From an uncultured Oscillibacter sp. (GTDB taxonomy: Bacteria > Bacillota > Clostridia > Oscillospirales > Oscillospiraceae): a stretch of DNA of 64,000 bases. Positions 17,332 to 24,928 of the stretch are shown one piece after another. A program made the position numbers and the translations under genes. Position 1 is the first letter of the stretch. Every line of letters begins with the position of its first letter. Where the stretch lies: contig NZ_CANTJS010000002.1 in the NCBI RefSeq assembly GCF_947654275.1, positions 1 through 64,000 on the forward strand. The letters are read 5' to 3'. The notes beneath the pieces were generated by a model that was given only the letters and a program-made list of their open reading frames with translations, was not told the DNA's origin and searched no databases.

Positions 17332-18231
17332 TCAGCCCATCGCCCGTTTGATATAGAGGCTGGAGAGGAGCAGCACCAGGATGGTCATGACAATGGCGCC
17401 TGCGCTGCCAAATCCGAAATCCAGCGATTTGATGCCGTAATTATAGAGGTACTGCGTAATGGTGGAGGTGGTGTTGGCCGGTCCGCCGCCGGTGAGGAGG
17501 TTTACCTTGTCGAAGAGGCGGAAGCTGTCGATGGTGCGCAGCAGGGCGCACAGGGCCAGACTGTTTTTGATGTTGGGGATGGTGACGTAAAAGAGGGATT
17601 TCACCGCGTTGGCCCCATCAATCCGGGCGGCCTCATACTGGGCCTGAGGCACGGACTGAAGGGCGGCGTAGAGCAGGAGAAAGACAAAGGGGGCGCTCTG
17701 CCAGATGTCAATCAGAAGCAGCATCCCAAAGGCGGTGCGCATGTCGGAGAACCAGTTGAACACCGGCAGATTCAGCGCCGTCAGGGCCTGGTTGACGATG
17801 CCGTAGTTGGGGGAGAGCATCATCCGCCAGCTCAGGGCCACCGTCACCGTGGGCAGCAGATAGGGAAGCAGCAAGAGGGTCCGCATGGTTTTCTGTCCCC
17901 GGGTCAGACTGTTCACCAGCAGCGCCATGGCAAAGCCGATGAGCATTTCAAAGATCACGGCCAGGATGGTGAACTTGACGGTGTTGAAAATGGCCTGGCG
18001 GAAATAGGCGTCCCTGAGCAGCTTTGTGTAATTCCCAAGGGCGATGAAGGAGGCGGGCTTTTGGAGATTCCGCAGAAGGTTGTAGTCCGTGAAGCTGTAA
18101 AAAAGAGTGAACAGCAGGGGATAGGCCGTCATGACCAGCAGCACCGCCAGGGTGGGGCTGATCATTTTCATGCCGAAGCGTCTGGTGGAGCCGCCGGCGG
18201 CATGGGGGTTCGCGATTTGATTTTTTTTCAT
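17332..18231 (-). CDS. Sugar ABC transporter permease (MalF/UgpA type)
   Basis: 299 residues with six predicted membrane helices, beginning MKKNQIANPHA behind a GAGGCGCCT leader; an upstream in-frame extension lacks a ribosome site. The coupling (EAA) loop reads YEAARIDGANAVKSLFYVTIP, the contact point for the ATPase. Together with the binding protein and second permease upstream it forms a CUT1 importer. No ATPase gene lies in this operon, so it probably borrows a shared MsmK-type ATPase, such as the one encoded at 26.7 kb. Substrate unknown. Confidence 0.85.
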   Translation of the reverse strand: MKKNQIANPHAAGGSTRRFGMKMISPTLAVLLVMTAYPLLFTLFYSFTDYNLLRNLQKPASFIALGNYTKLLRDAYFRQAIFNTVKFTILAVIFEMLIGFAMALLVNSLTRGQKTMRTLLLLPYLLPTVTVALSWRMMLSPNYGIVNQALTALNLPVFNWFSDMRTAFGMLLLIDIWQSAPFVFLLLYAALQSVPQAQYEAARIDGANAVKSLFYVTIPNIKNSLALCALLRTIDSFRLFDKVNLLTGGGPANTTSTITQYLYNYGIKSLDFGFGSAGAIVMTILVLLLSSLYIKRAMG

Positions 18232-18434
18232 AGGCGCCTCGCTTTTCAAGAGGTTGCGGCGCCGGAGAGGCGCCCCTGGGGAGACTGTCAGTGAGTGCGT
18301 TATCTCTTTTTCGGAAGCCGGAAAGGGGGATAGCTCGAAAGGCTGCGCCCGCAGGCGCGTTTCTGAGGCCAACCGCCCGCAGGGCGGCGCTCAGGCCGGA
18401 GGTCAGGGGGCCCTTTCGTTTTGAATCAATCGGT

Positions 18435-18457
18435 CTGCCGAAAAGATTTTTCGGCAG
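18435..18457. repeat. Perfect 10-bp hairpin in the ABC operon spacer
   Basis: CTGCCGAAAA pairs with TTTTCGGCAG around GAT. It is tight and stable. On the minus (coding) strand only G/C-rich sequence follows, so full termination is unlikely. Confidence 0.55.
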
Positions 18458-18463
18458 GCTGGG

Positions 18464-18488
18464 CCGGGACGCCGCGAGGGCGTCCCGG
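18464..18488. repeat. Second perfect hairpin in the ABC operon spacer
   Basis: CCGGGACGCC pairs with GGCGTCCCGG around GCGAG, directly after the binding-protein gene in the direction of transcription. It is a likely 3' stabiliser of the binding-protein message. Confidence 0.55.
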
Positions 18489-18536
18489 CGGGGTTCATGC
18501 TCAGCCGGCGGTCCGGCGGCCTGTTTCCGGGAATGG

Positions 18537-19820
18537 TCAGCCCATCAGGGCCTCCAGAGCGGTCTGGGCGTCGGCAAGACCCTGGTCCACAGTCTTGACG
18601 CCGTTGACGATGTTATCCATCTCAGTGCCCAGGGTGGTGTAGAACTGGGTCCACTCGGCAATCACGGGGCGGTACATGCCGCTCTCCAAAGCCTGGCAGA
18701 CCACCTCATACTGCGGATAGGCGGCCAGGACCTCGGGGTCCTGGAGGCTGGAGTACCGGCAGGGCACGCCGCCGGAGGGCACGGTGGACTTCTGGACGTC
18801 GGCGTCCATCAGATAGGCCAGGAGCTTGGCGGCCAGGTCCTTGTTTTGGCTGTTGTTGGGGATGCCGATGGTCCAGACGCCGTAAACATTGGCGTTGTAA
18901 GTCTGCGCACCGGCGGAGGCGGCCCCGTTCAGAGCGGTGTAGTCCGCGGCGGAGTCGGCGGTGGGGGTGTACCAGCCGGGCCAGCCGATGCCCATGGTGC
19001 CTGCGCCGGTGTCCACGGAGGCAATGAGGTCATCCTTGACCTGGGCCTCGCCGGTGGCGATGAGCTTCAGATAGTATTCCATGGCGGCCTTGAATTCGGG
19101 GGTATTGACAGTGGGCTTGTTGGCGTCGTCGATGACCCAGCCGCCGAAGGACAGCAGGATGGGCAGGAAGTCCACCACCAGGTTGTTCGGATTGTCGCCC
19201 CGGTAAATGAAGCCCTTCTTGCCGGCGGCCTGGGCGCTCTCGCAGATGGCCAGCAGGTCGTCCAGGCTCTGGATTTGGCCGGCGGTGTAGCCGGCGTTGG
19301 ACACGTTTTCCTTGTTGTACATCAGCACCGTGACGTTGCCGTAGTAGGGCGCCAGATACAGCTGGCCGTCCACATAGCAGATGGCTGTGGTGGCGGGAAT
19401 GATGTCCTCGTCCAGGGCATAGCCCAGGTCGCCCAGATTGGCCAGCACGCCGCTTTCGGTAAACTCGGCCATCCAGGAGCCGTCCACCATGCACAGATCA
19501 TAGGTGCCGGCGCTGTTGATGGCGTCCAGGGCGATGCCGGAATACAGGTCGGACTCAGAAAGCTCCTGCACCTCGCAGGTGACATTGTTCTCGGACTCAA
19601 AGGCGGGGAGACATTCCTTGATGACGTCGGCGTAAGTGCCGGCCCGCAGAATCAGGGTCAGCTTGGCGGGAGCGGCGGAGCTGCCGGAATCTCCGGAACC
19701 GCCGGCTGTGCCGGAGCTGCCGGAATCTCCGGAGGCGCCGGAGCCGCCGGAGGTCCCGCCGCAGGCTGCAAGAGACAGGACCAGAGCCAGGGACAGTATC
19801 AGCGCACATAGCTTCTTCAT
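18537..19820 (-). CDS. Sugar-binding lipoprotein of the LacI-linked ABC importer
   Basis: 427 residues from the ATG behind AGGAGG. It has a lipoprotein signal (LVLSLAACGG; lipid-modified Cys at about residue 20), then a 25-residue Gly/Ser linker of GDSGSSG-like repeats, then a type-2 periplasmic-binding fold of the CUT1 family (LMYNKENVSNAGY and SFGGWVIDDANKP are typical). It captures the substrate outside the cell and delivers it to the two permeases. The repetitive linker is encoded by near-identical codons and may vary in length between strains. Confidence 0.85.
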   Translation of the reverse strand: MKKLCALILSLALVLSLAACGGTSGGSGASGDSGSSGTAGGSGDSGSSAAPAKLTLILRAGTYADVIKECLPAFESENNVTCEVQELSESDLYSGIALDAINSAGTYDLCMVDGSWMAEFTESGVLANLGDLGYALDEDIIPATTAICYVDGQLYLAPYYGNVTVLMYNKENVSNAGYTAGQIQSLDDLLAICESAQAAGKKGFIYRGDNPNNLVVDFLPILLSFGGWVIDDANKPTVNTPEFKAAMEYYLKLIATGEAQVKDDLIASVDTGAGTMGIGWPGWYTPTADSAADYTALNGAASAGAQTYNANVYGVWTIGIPNNSQNKDLAAKLLAYLMDADVQKSTVPSGGVPCRYSSLQDPEVLAAYPQYEVVCQALESGMYRPVIAEWTQFYTTLGTEMDNIVNGVKTVDQGLADAQTALEALMG

Positions 19821-19868
19821 TTCTTTTCCTCCTAATCTTGATGACATGTTTTTGGGGGGAATATTTTG

Positions 19869-20708
19869 TTACTCTTTGACAGCGCCGCTTGAAAGACCGG
19901 AAATCAAGTAGTTCTGTGCAAAGATCACAAACAGGGTAATGGGGATGACAGAGATCACGCCGCCGGCGGCCACCAGACCGAAGTTGGTGAGATTGTCCTC
20001 CGTGTTCAGCAGGGCCAGAGCCAGGGGAACGGTGTTGTTGGCGGGACTGCGGGTGAAAATAACGGTGTAGGTATATTCGTTCCAGGCGTACATGAAGGAC
20101 AGCATGGCAACCGCCGCGATGCCCGGGGCCACCAGGGGAAGAACAATCCTCACAAAAAGCTGCCATTCCGTGGCTCCGTCCACTTTGGCGCTCTCCTCCA
20201 CCTCCTCGGGCAGGTCCTGGAAGAAGCTGATGAGGAACCAGATAATCAGCGGCACATTGATGAGCACACAGGCCAGGGTTACAGGGAGCTTGGTATTCAG
20301 GATGCCCGCCTTGTTGAACATGATATACAGCGGGATGGTGAAGGCCACCGGCGGCAAAACCCGTACCAGCAGCACCCAGTAGGTCAGGGGCCTTTTCAGG
20401 CCGAAGCGGAACCGCTTCCGGGCCAGCACATAGGCTGCGCAGATGCCCACCAGCAGCGAAATCACCAAGGAGCTGAAGGTGGTCTGAAGGCTGTTGGCAA
20501 TGGCCTGGCCGAAGCCCTCGCCGGTAAAGAGCTGGGCGAAGTGCCCGGCAGTCAGCGTCTGGGGCAGGAGGGAGATGTGGCCCCGCATTTCGTCCGTGGG
20601 CCGGATGGCCATGGCCAGCAGCCAGTAGATGGGGAACAGGGAAATCAGCAGCAGAACGCCGCAGGCTGCCGCTTTGGCGAAGGAGATGAGTTTTTTCCTG
20701 GTTTTCAT
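19869..20708 (-). CDS. Sugar ABC transporter permease (MalG/UgpE type)
   Basis: 279 residues, six membrane helices, starting MKTRKKLISFAKA behind AAGGAGGCGCTCC. The coupling loop reads EEVEESAKVDGATEWQLFVRI followed by PLVAPG, as in CUT1 second permeases. It is the first structural gene of the operon, 184 bases downstream of the LacI-type regulator, with an operator-like palindrome between them. Confidence 0.85.
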   Translation of the reverse strand: MKTRKKLISFAKAAACGVLLLISLFPIYWLLAMAIRPTDEMRGHISLLPQTLTAGHFAQLFTGEGFGQAIANSLQTTFSSLVISLLVGICAAYVLARKRFRFGLKRPLTYWVLLVRVLPPVAFTIPLYIMFNKAGILNTKLPVTLACVLINVPLIIWFLISFFQDLPEEVEESAKVDGATEWQLFVRIVLPLVAPGIAAVAMLSFMYAWNEYTYTVIFTRSPANNTVPLALALLNTEDNLTNFGLVAAGGVISVIPITLFVIFAQNYLISGLSSGAVKE

Positions 20709-20864
20709 GGAGCGCCTCCTTGTGACATTTGACCGCGGACTCCTCGCGTCCTCGGGACCGGCGGAGCTATGGATCAAAAATAGTATGCATGTTTTTCCCG
20801 AAAAAATTTCCGTGCACCCTTCCGCCGCAGCTGGAAGAGGCAGACGGCCCGTAAGGGCCGGAAA

Positions 20865-20880
20865 AGGAAAGCGTTTTCCA
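20865..20880. promoter_or_regulatory. LacI-family operator-like palindrome
   Basis: AGGAAAGCGTTTTCCA has the central ANCGNT layout of LacI/CcpA-family operators and is nearly symmetric. It differs from the catabolite-response consensus at only two symmetric positions. It lies between the end of the lacI-type gene and the first permease gene and is probably the regulator's own site. Confidence 0.5.
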
Positions 20881-20892
20881 ATCCGGGCCGGT

Positions 20893-21879
20893 TTATGTGG
20901 AGCCCCGGACCCGAAGTCCGGCGGGGACGACGGTGACCTGGGGACAGTCCTCGCCGTTTAAAAGGGCGTGGAGCCGGTCCACACCCAGCTCACCGATGCG
21001 GCGGCAGTCGATGTGGACGGAGGTCAGCTCCGGTTCCACCATGCCGCAGACGGTGGAGTCGTCAAAGCCCACCACGGACAGTTCCTCCGGAACCCGCAGC
21101 CCCAGACGGTGGGCGGCCTTCAGCACGCCGGCGGCCACCACGTCGTTGCCGCCCAGTATGGCGGCGGGGCGGTCCTTCCGGCTCAGCAGCTCCAGGGCGG
21201 TCTGGGCGGCGCTTTCAACGGTGGGGTCGCACATGCGTATGTGCCGCGCGTCGGTTTCCAGGCCGTATTCCCCCATGACCCGCAGGAAGGCGTTGTAACG
21301 CTCCCCGGTGATGTATGGGGAGATGCGCCCGGCAATCATGGCGATGTCCCTGCGGCCCCGCTGGAGCAGGTGGCCCACCGCCAGGCGCATACCGCCGTAC
21401 TCGTCGGACACCACGCAGGGGATGTCAAAGCCGGGCATCCGATGGTTGACCAGCACCACGGCGATGTGCTTGCGCTGAAACTCGGACACCATGTCCGCCT
21501 GGGCGCTGCCCCCCAGGATGACCCCCTCCACCTGCTTGTTCTGGGCGGTGCCTGCCGCCTGGGCCCAGTCGGCGGCGGTGGAAATGACCAGCTGCCGGTC
21601 CGAACGGATGGCGCGGCGCATAATGCTTTCACAGATGCGGGCATAGAATTCGTCCAGAATGGTGGCGTCCCGCTTGCAGATCAGAAAGGCAATCTTGTCC
21701 GTCCGCTGCCGGGCCATGGCCCGGGCGATGGCGTTGGGGGAGTAGTGGAGAATTTCCGCCGCCTCGAAAACCTTCTGCCGGGTGGCGTCCCGGACCCGGT
21801 CCGGGTTGGAAAAGGTGCGGGAGACCGTGGCGATGGAGACGCCGGAGAGGCGGGAAACGTCGTAAATCGTGGCATTCAT
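20893..21879 (-). CDS. LacI-family transcriptional regulator
   Basis: 328 residues. The N-terminal helix-turn-helix (MNATIYDVSRLSGVSIATVS) and hinge helix (NAIARAMARQ) are canonical. The remainder is a periplasmic-binding-like effector domain (VEGVILGGS, VVSDEYGGM, AILGGNDVVAAG, VVGFDDSTV). It should repress the sugar importer downstream and respond to a sugar. The gene is first in the run, with its own promoter and a perfect cre-like site further upstream. Confidence 0.9.
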   Translation of the reverse strand: MNATIYDVSRLSGVSIATVSRTFSNPDRVRDATRQKVFEAAEILHYSPNAIARAMARQRTDKIAFLICKRDATILDEFYARICESIMRRAIRSDRQLVISTAADWAQAAGTAQNKQVEGVILGGSAQADMVSEFQRKHIAVVLVNHRMPGFDIPCVVSDEYGGMRLAVGHLLQRGRRDIAMIAGRISPYITGERYNAFLRVMGEYGLETDARHIRMCDPTVESAAQTALELLSRKDRPAAILGGNDVVAAGVLKAAHRLGLRVPEELSVVGFDDSTVCGMVEPELTSVHIDCRRIGELGVDRLHALLNGEDCPQVTVVPAGLRVRGST

Positions 21880-21986
21880 CAGGACACGCCCCCCTTTCTC
21901 CGAAAGAATGTAAGCCTTTTCATTTTTGCTGAAACCGTCCCTGAAATGAGGGATTCCGTTTCGCTGTCCACCTGTTTGTTAAATCG

Positions 21987-22015
21987 AGTCTACCATATTG
22001 CCAAAAAGAACGCAA
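21987..22015 (-). promoter_or_regulatory. Promoter of the LacI-type regulator
   Basis: TTGCGT and TAGACT on the minus strand with 17-bp spacing, about 105 bp upstream of the start codon. Confidence 0.55.
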
Positions 22016-22082
22016 GCATATAGCGGATTTTTTGGATAAAGCTCCATGTTTTTTCTTGAATTCTGTGCAAAACGCCTCAAAA

Positions 22083-22096
22083 TGTAATCGCTTACA
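22083..22096. promoter_or_regulatory. cre / LacI-family operator
   Basis: On the minus strand TGTAAGCGATTACA fits the catabolite-response (CcpA) consensus TGNAARCGNWWWCA at every position. It lies about 70 bp upstream of the -35 box of the LacI-type gene, a position that would suit activation by CcpA or binding by the local regulator. Confidence 0.6.
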
Positions 22097-22269
22097 GAAA
22101 ATAGGGGCATTTGCCTGCTTTTTCGGGGGGATCACACTCTTGGCCGTAGCCCCGGCGCAATAGAGAGAATGACCGCCTTTTGTGTCTGCCCGGTCTGCCG
22201 GTGCACAGGGGAAAGCCGCCGCGCGGCCTCACCGAATCCTTCAGGACGGATAGGCGTGGATATGCAGTT

Positions 22270-22361
22270 ATAGTCAGCACAGTTGAAAATCGGTAGATAC
22301 CGATTTTCAAACAGCGGTGGAGCCGCTGACGGGTAAGGTAAAAACCCTCTGTGCTGACTAT
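22270..22361. repeat. Palindromic module with 13-bp inverted ends
   Basis: ATAGTCAGCACAG (22270-22282) and CTGTGCTGACTAT (22349-22361) are exact inverted ends. Inside, TTGAAAATCGGTA (22283-22295) pairs with TACCGATTTTCAA (22298-22310). The structure is that of a small MITE or RNA-level hairpin array. Confidence 0.65.
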
Positions 22362-22366
22362 GAAGT

Positions 22367-22453
22367 TCACCGCAAGGCCGTTTTGCGGCCTGTGCGGCGA
22401 ATCATCGCCGCACTTGTTGAAAAGAAGCAAAGGCTTCTTTTCAACTGCGGTGA
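22367..22453. repeat. Palindromic intergenic repeat, copy B
   Basis: This is the inverted-orientation partner of the repeat at 9.24 kb. Its ends are TCACCGCA and TGCGGTGA, with inner hairpins GTGCGGCGA/TCGCCGCAC and GTTGAAAAGAAGC/GCTTCTTTTCAAC. It directly abuts the previous module and the following MITE. Confidence 0.65.
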
Positions 22454-22457
22454 CTAT

Positions 22458-22622
22458 AGAACCTGTATTCACAGCCGTGGGATACTGGACGGGAATTTTT
22501 CCTGTCAGACAAGAAAATCTTTCGCACCCGCAGCAATCCTGACGGATTGTAAGGGAAACCGACGCGGTATGGCGGGAAAAAGACCATCCGGACAGCGTTC
22601 GGCGGGTGTGAATACAGGTTCT
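22458..22622. mobile_element. MITE, copy 1 (165 bp)
   Basis: It begins AGAACCTGTATTCAC and ends with the inverse GTGAATACAGGTTCT. The interior (CGGGAATTTTTCCTG, CAATCCTGACGGATTG, AGACCAT) matches 58746-58913 closely along its whole length. It has no room for a transposase, so it is a non-autonomous element. TA at the left flank and TTA at the right fit a TA-targeting mobiliser; the target is inferred. Confidence 0.75.
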
Positions 22623-22929
22623 TAAAGGCTGGTCCGCCGGACGGATATTCCTTTGGCGCTGGGGGAGGCCCTGATTGGCAGCAGGGGCCGCGATATAAGG
22701 CTTGTATCGGCGGCCCCTGTACACCTCTGCAGGAGCCGGCCCGTTTGTCGGGAATTTTGACGCTTGCTATCATTGGGACTGCAGGACACATCAAATGCCA
22801 GCTTCCGCTTTCCGACAGCTTCCTTGGGCAGACAGTGAAACAGGGTCAGCCGTGACTTTACGCCGTCCTGCTGGTACGGCTGTGTATGTGACCGGTTTCT
22901 TTACAGGCAGCCCAAAGGGAGGCACTTCC

Positions 22930-23169
22930 TTACGGAGCGCCCCCCTTCGGCGCAGGATTTTTGCGCGCAAAAGCGGATTCTTTCAAAAAACGCGGCCCCC
23001 AAAGCTCCATTCCGGCAGTACGCCCCTCCGCCAGGTCCCACTGGAAGGCCCCCAGACGGATATACCGGCTGTCGTCCCGCTTGTCCAGATGGTCGTAATA
23101 GGACTGGCTGTTGAACCGGCCCACCTCATCCCCGCTGTAGATGACCAGGATGCCGCTCTGGGACAGCAT
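22930..23169 (-). pseudogene. Glycoside hydrolase family 13 fragment (amylosucrase-like)
   Basis: Seventy-nine codons contain LSQSGILVIYSGDEVGRFNS, then DKRDDSRYIRLGAFQWDLAE, a segment typical of GH13 amylosucrase/sucrose phosphorylase-type enzymes near the end of the catalytic barrel. A stop lies just upstream and the downstream C-terminal domain is missing, so this is a relic of a longer gene of about 600 residues. Next to an alpha-galactosidase locus, a sucrose-cleaving enzyme would have made sense, since raffinose yields sucrose after galactose removal. Confidence 0.55.
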
Positions 23170-23436
23170 TCAGGCGTGGAGGGGGCAGGCCGCGCCAGAC
23201 GGCCCTGAAATCCCATCGCCATGTTTCTGCCTCCTCCGGCAAAGTTTTGGCTACTATATCACACGGGAATGCCGGACGCAAGAGGGGAATTGCCGCCGGA
23301 CCTGCGGCCCCTGTCCGCAGAGGGCGAAATCTCGTATATTGCCATATTGTTTTCGGGCCTTTCCTCAAGGCGCAGTCTCAAAAAAGCACCTTTTTATGTT
23401 TTGTACAAAATAAAACCGTGCAAATTAGGCGTAAAG

Positions 23437-23448
23437 TCGAAATTTCGA
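23437..23448. promoter_or_regulatory. 12-bp palindrome upstream of the sugar operon
   Basis: TCGAAATTTCGA is a perfect palindrome about 170 bp before the binding-protein start, in AT-rich promoter territory. It is a candidate regulator site; which regulator is unknown. Confidence 0.4.
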
Positions 23449-23451
23449 AAG

Positions 23452-23512
23452 AATATACCAAGATGTTGCACGGCCTGCACGAAAAGCGCCTTATCTTGCA
23501 TCTGGGTATATT
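23452..23512. promoter_or_regulatory. Spaced 14-bp inverted repeat, likely regulator half-sites
   Basis: AATATACCAAGATG (23452-23465) and the inverse of CATCTGGGTATATT (23499-23512) match at 13 of 14 positions and are separated by 33 bp, about three helical turns. Placed just ahead of the operon, they would suit a dimeric regulator such as the AraC-type protein at 30.3-31.2 kb. Confidence 0.5.
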
Positions 23513-23616
23513 TTGCGAAATAGAATCTATTTACAGGCAGGCGGGGGCGGGATTATCATAAATTTACAGTTACGTAACAAGACCTGAGCGCGACAAACAA
23601 GCAGAGGAGTGGAGTT

Positions 23617-24915
23617 ATGAGAAAGATTCCCCGTATCACAGCGCTGGTTCTGACCGCGGCGCTGCTGCTGGCCCTGTGCGGCTGCGGCGCTTCAGACGGA
23701 AAGACCCACCTTAAATTCCAGATCTGGGACATCGCCCAGCGGGACAGCATGCAGGCCATCTGCGATGCCTATACCGCGAAAAACCCCGATGTGACCATCG
23801 AGGTCCAGGTCACCAGCTGGAATGAGTACTGGACCAAGCTGGAGGCCGCCGCCGAGTCCAACACCATGCCCGACATCTTCTGGATGCACACCAATCAGAT
23901 CCTGTATTACTCCGATTTTGGCATGCTGGCCGACGTCACCGACCTGTATGCCGGTGAGGAACCCGGCTATTATCAGAATCACTTTTCCGAAATCTCCATC
24001 GGCAACGCCCAGGGCAGCGACGGACGGATGTACGGAGTGCCCAAGGACAAGGACAACATTTTCCTGGTGTACAACAAGGAGATGTTCGACCAGGCCGGCG
24101 TGGCCTACCCCGATGAAAACTGGACCTGGGACGATCTGGTCAGCGCCTCCGATCAGATTTACAAAAAAACCGGAAAGTATGGCTTCATGGCCTACAATGA
24201 TGACCAGATGGGCTATTGGAGCTTTGTCTATCAGGCGGGAGGCTATATCCTCAACGAGGACAAAACCAAGGCCGGCTTCGACCAGCCGGGGACCCGAAAA
24301 GGCATGGAGTTCTATGTGGGCATTCAGGATTACGACTGGTGTCCCAACCAGGCCTATTTTGCCGAGACCGCTCCTGGCACCGCCTTTTTCTCCGAGATTG
24401 GTTCCATGTACATCGAGGGCAACTGGGAGCTGATGAACAAATGCATCAACTTCCCCAACATGGAGGGCAAATGGGATATCGCCCCCCTGCCCAAGTGTCC
24501 CGACCCCGTCAGCGGCGACGGACGGGCCACCATCTCCAACGGCCTGTGCTACTCCACTGCCGCCCACGGCAAGACCCGGGATATTGCCCTGGACGTCATC
24601 AAATTCTTCGGCACCGAGGAAGCCCAGCTGCTGGCCAGCTCCTACGGTGCGGCCATCTCCGCCTACAACGGCACCGAGCAGCCCTATTTTGACGCCTTTG
24701 AAAAAGCGGGCTATGACCTCAATGTGGAAATGGTCATGGACCAGTTTGAATATGGCGTGCAGAATGTAAACAACTCCGCAAAGCCCAAGTGGAAGAGCCC
24801 GGTGCTGGATGAGCTGACCAAGGTCTACAACGGCCAGCAGAGCCTGGAGTCCGCCCTGGCCAACATGCAGCAGATTGTAGATACCGAAACCGCCAAGAAA
24901 CTGGCGGGAGACTGA
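23617..24915 (+). CDS. Alpha-galactoside-binding lipoprotein
   Basis: 432 residues behind a GAGGAG site, with a lipoprotein signal (LLLALCGCG). The mature part is a CUT1 binding protein (FQIWDIAQRD, MPDIFWMHTNQI, LVYNKEMFDQAGV, GSMYIEGNWELM). It is first in an operon with two permeases, an ATPase and a GH36 alpha-galactosidase, so raffinose-family sugars or melibiose are the likely ligand. That assignment comes from the neighbourhood, not from the protein itself. Confidence 0.85.
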   Translation: MRKIPRITALVLTAALLLALCGCGASDGKTHLKFQIWDIAQRDSMQAICDAYTAKNPDVTIEVQVTSWNEYWTKLEAAAESNTMPDIFWMHTNQILYYSDFGMLADVTDLYAGEEPGYYQNHFSEISIGNAQGSDGRMYGVPKDKDNIFLVYNKEMFDQAGVAYPDENWTWDDLVSASDQIYKKTGKYGFMAYNDDQMGYWSFVYQAGGYILNEDKTKAGFDQPGTRKGMEFYVGIQDYDWCPNQAYFAETAPGTAFFSEIGSMYIEGNWELMNKCINFPNMEGKWDIAPLPKCPDPVSGDGRATISNGLCYSTAAHGKTRDIALDVIKFFGTEEAQLLASSYGAAISAYNGTEQPYFDAFEKAGYDLNVEMVMDQFEYGVQNVNNSAKPKWKSPVLDELTKVYNGQQSLESALANMQQIVDTETAKKLAGD

Positions 24916-24928
24916 GAGGAGGGCGCCT

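Larger units (their letters stand above)
18232..18536. other. Structured spacer between binding-protein and permease genes
   Basis: There is no gene. Two perfect hairpins (listed separately) and several shorter inverted repeats fill 305 bases inside an operon. Such spacers commonly stabilise the upstream binding-protein message or partly terminate transcription, giving excess binding protein over permease. Confidence 0.5.
22016..22929. other. Repeat-filled intergenic region
   Basis: No gene is supported across about 900 bases. It holds a cre-like site, two palindromic modules and a 165-bp MITE back to back (listed separately), then about 300 bases with no recognised signal leading into a glycosidase remnant. 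Confidence 0.6.
23170..23616. other. Upstream region of the alpha-galactoside operon
   Basis: The left half contains no gene and only debris of the glycosidase relic. The right half is AT-rich and carries a 12-bp palindrome and a spaced inverted repeat (listed separately), with a weak promoter-like TTGCAT ... TAGAAT near 23497-23527. Confidence 0.4.

Noticed and set aside
22458-22622. Protein-coding gene in the MITE (a similar frame exists in both copies)
   Set aside because: Both copies can be read as a short peptide ending NTGS, but the similarity follows from DNA identity, there is no ribosome site, and the frames enter from unrelated flanks.
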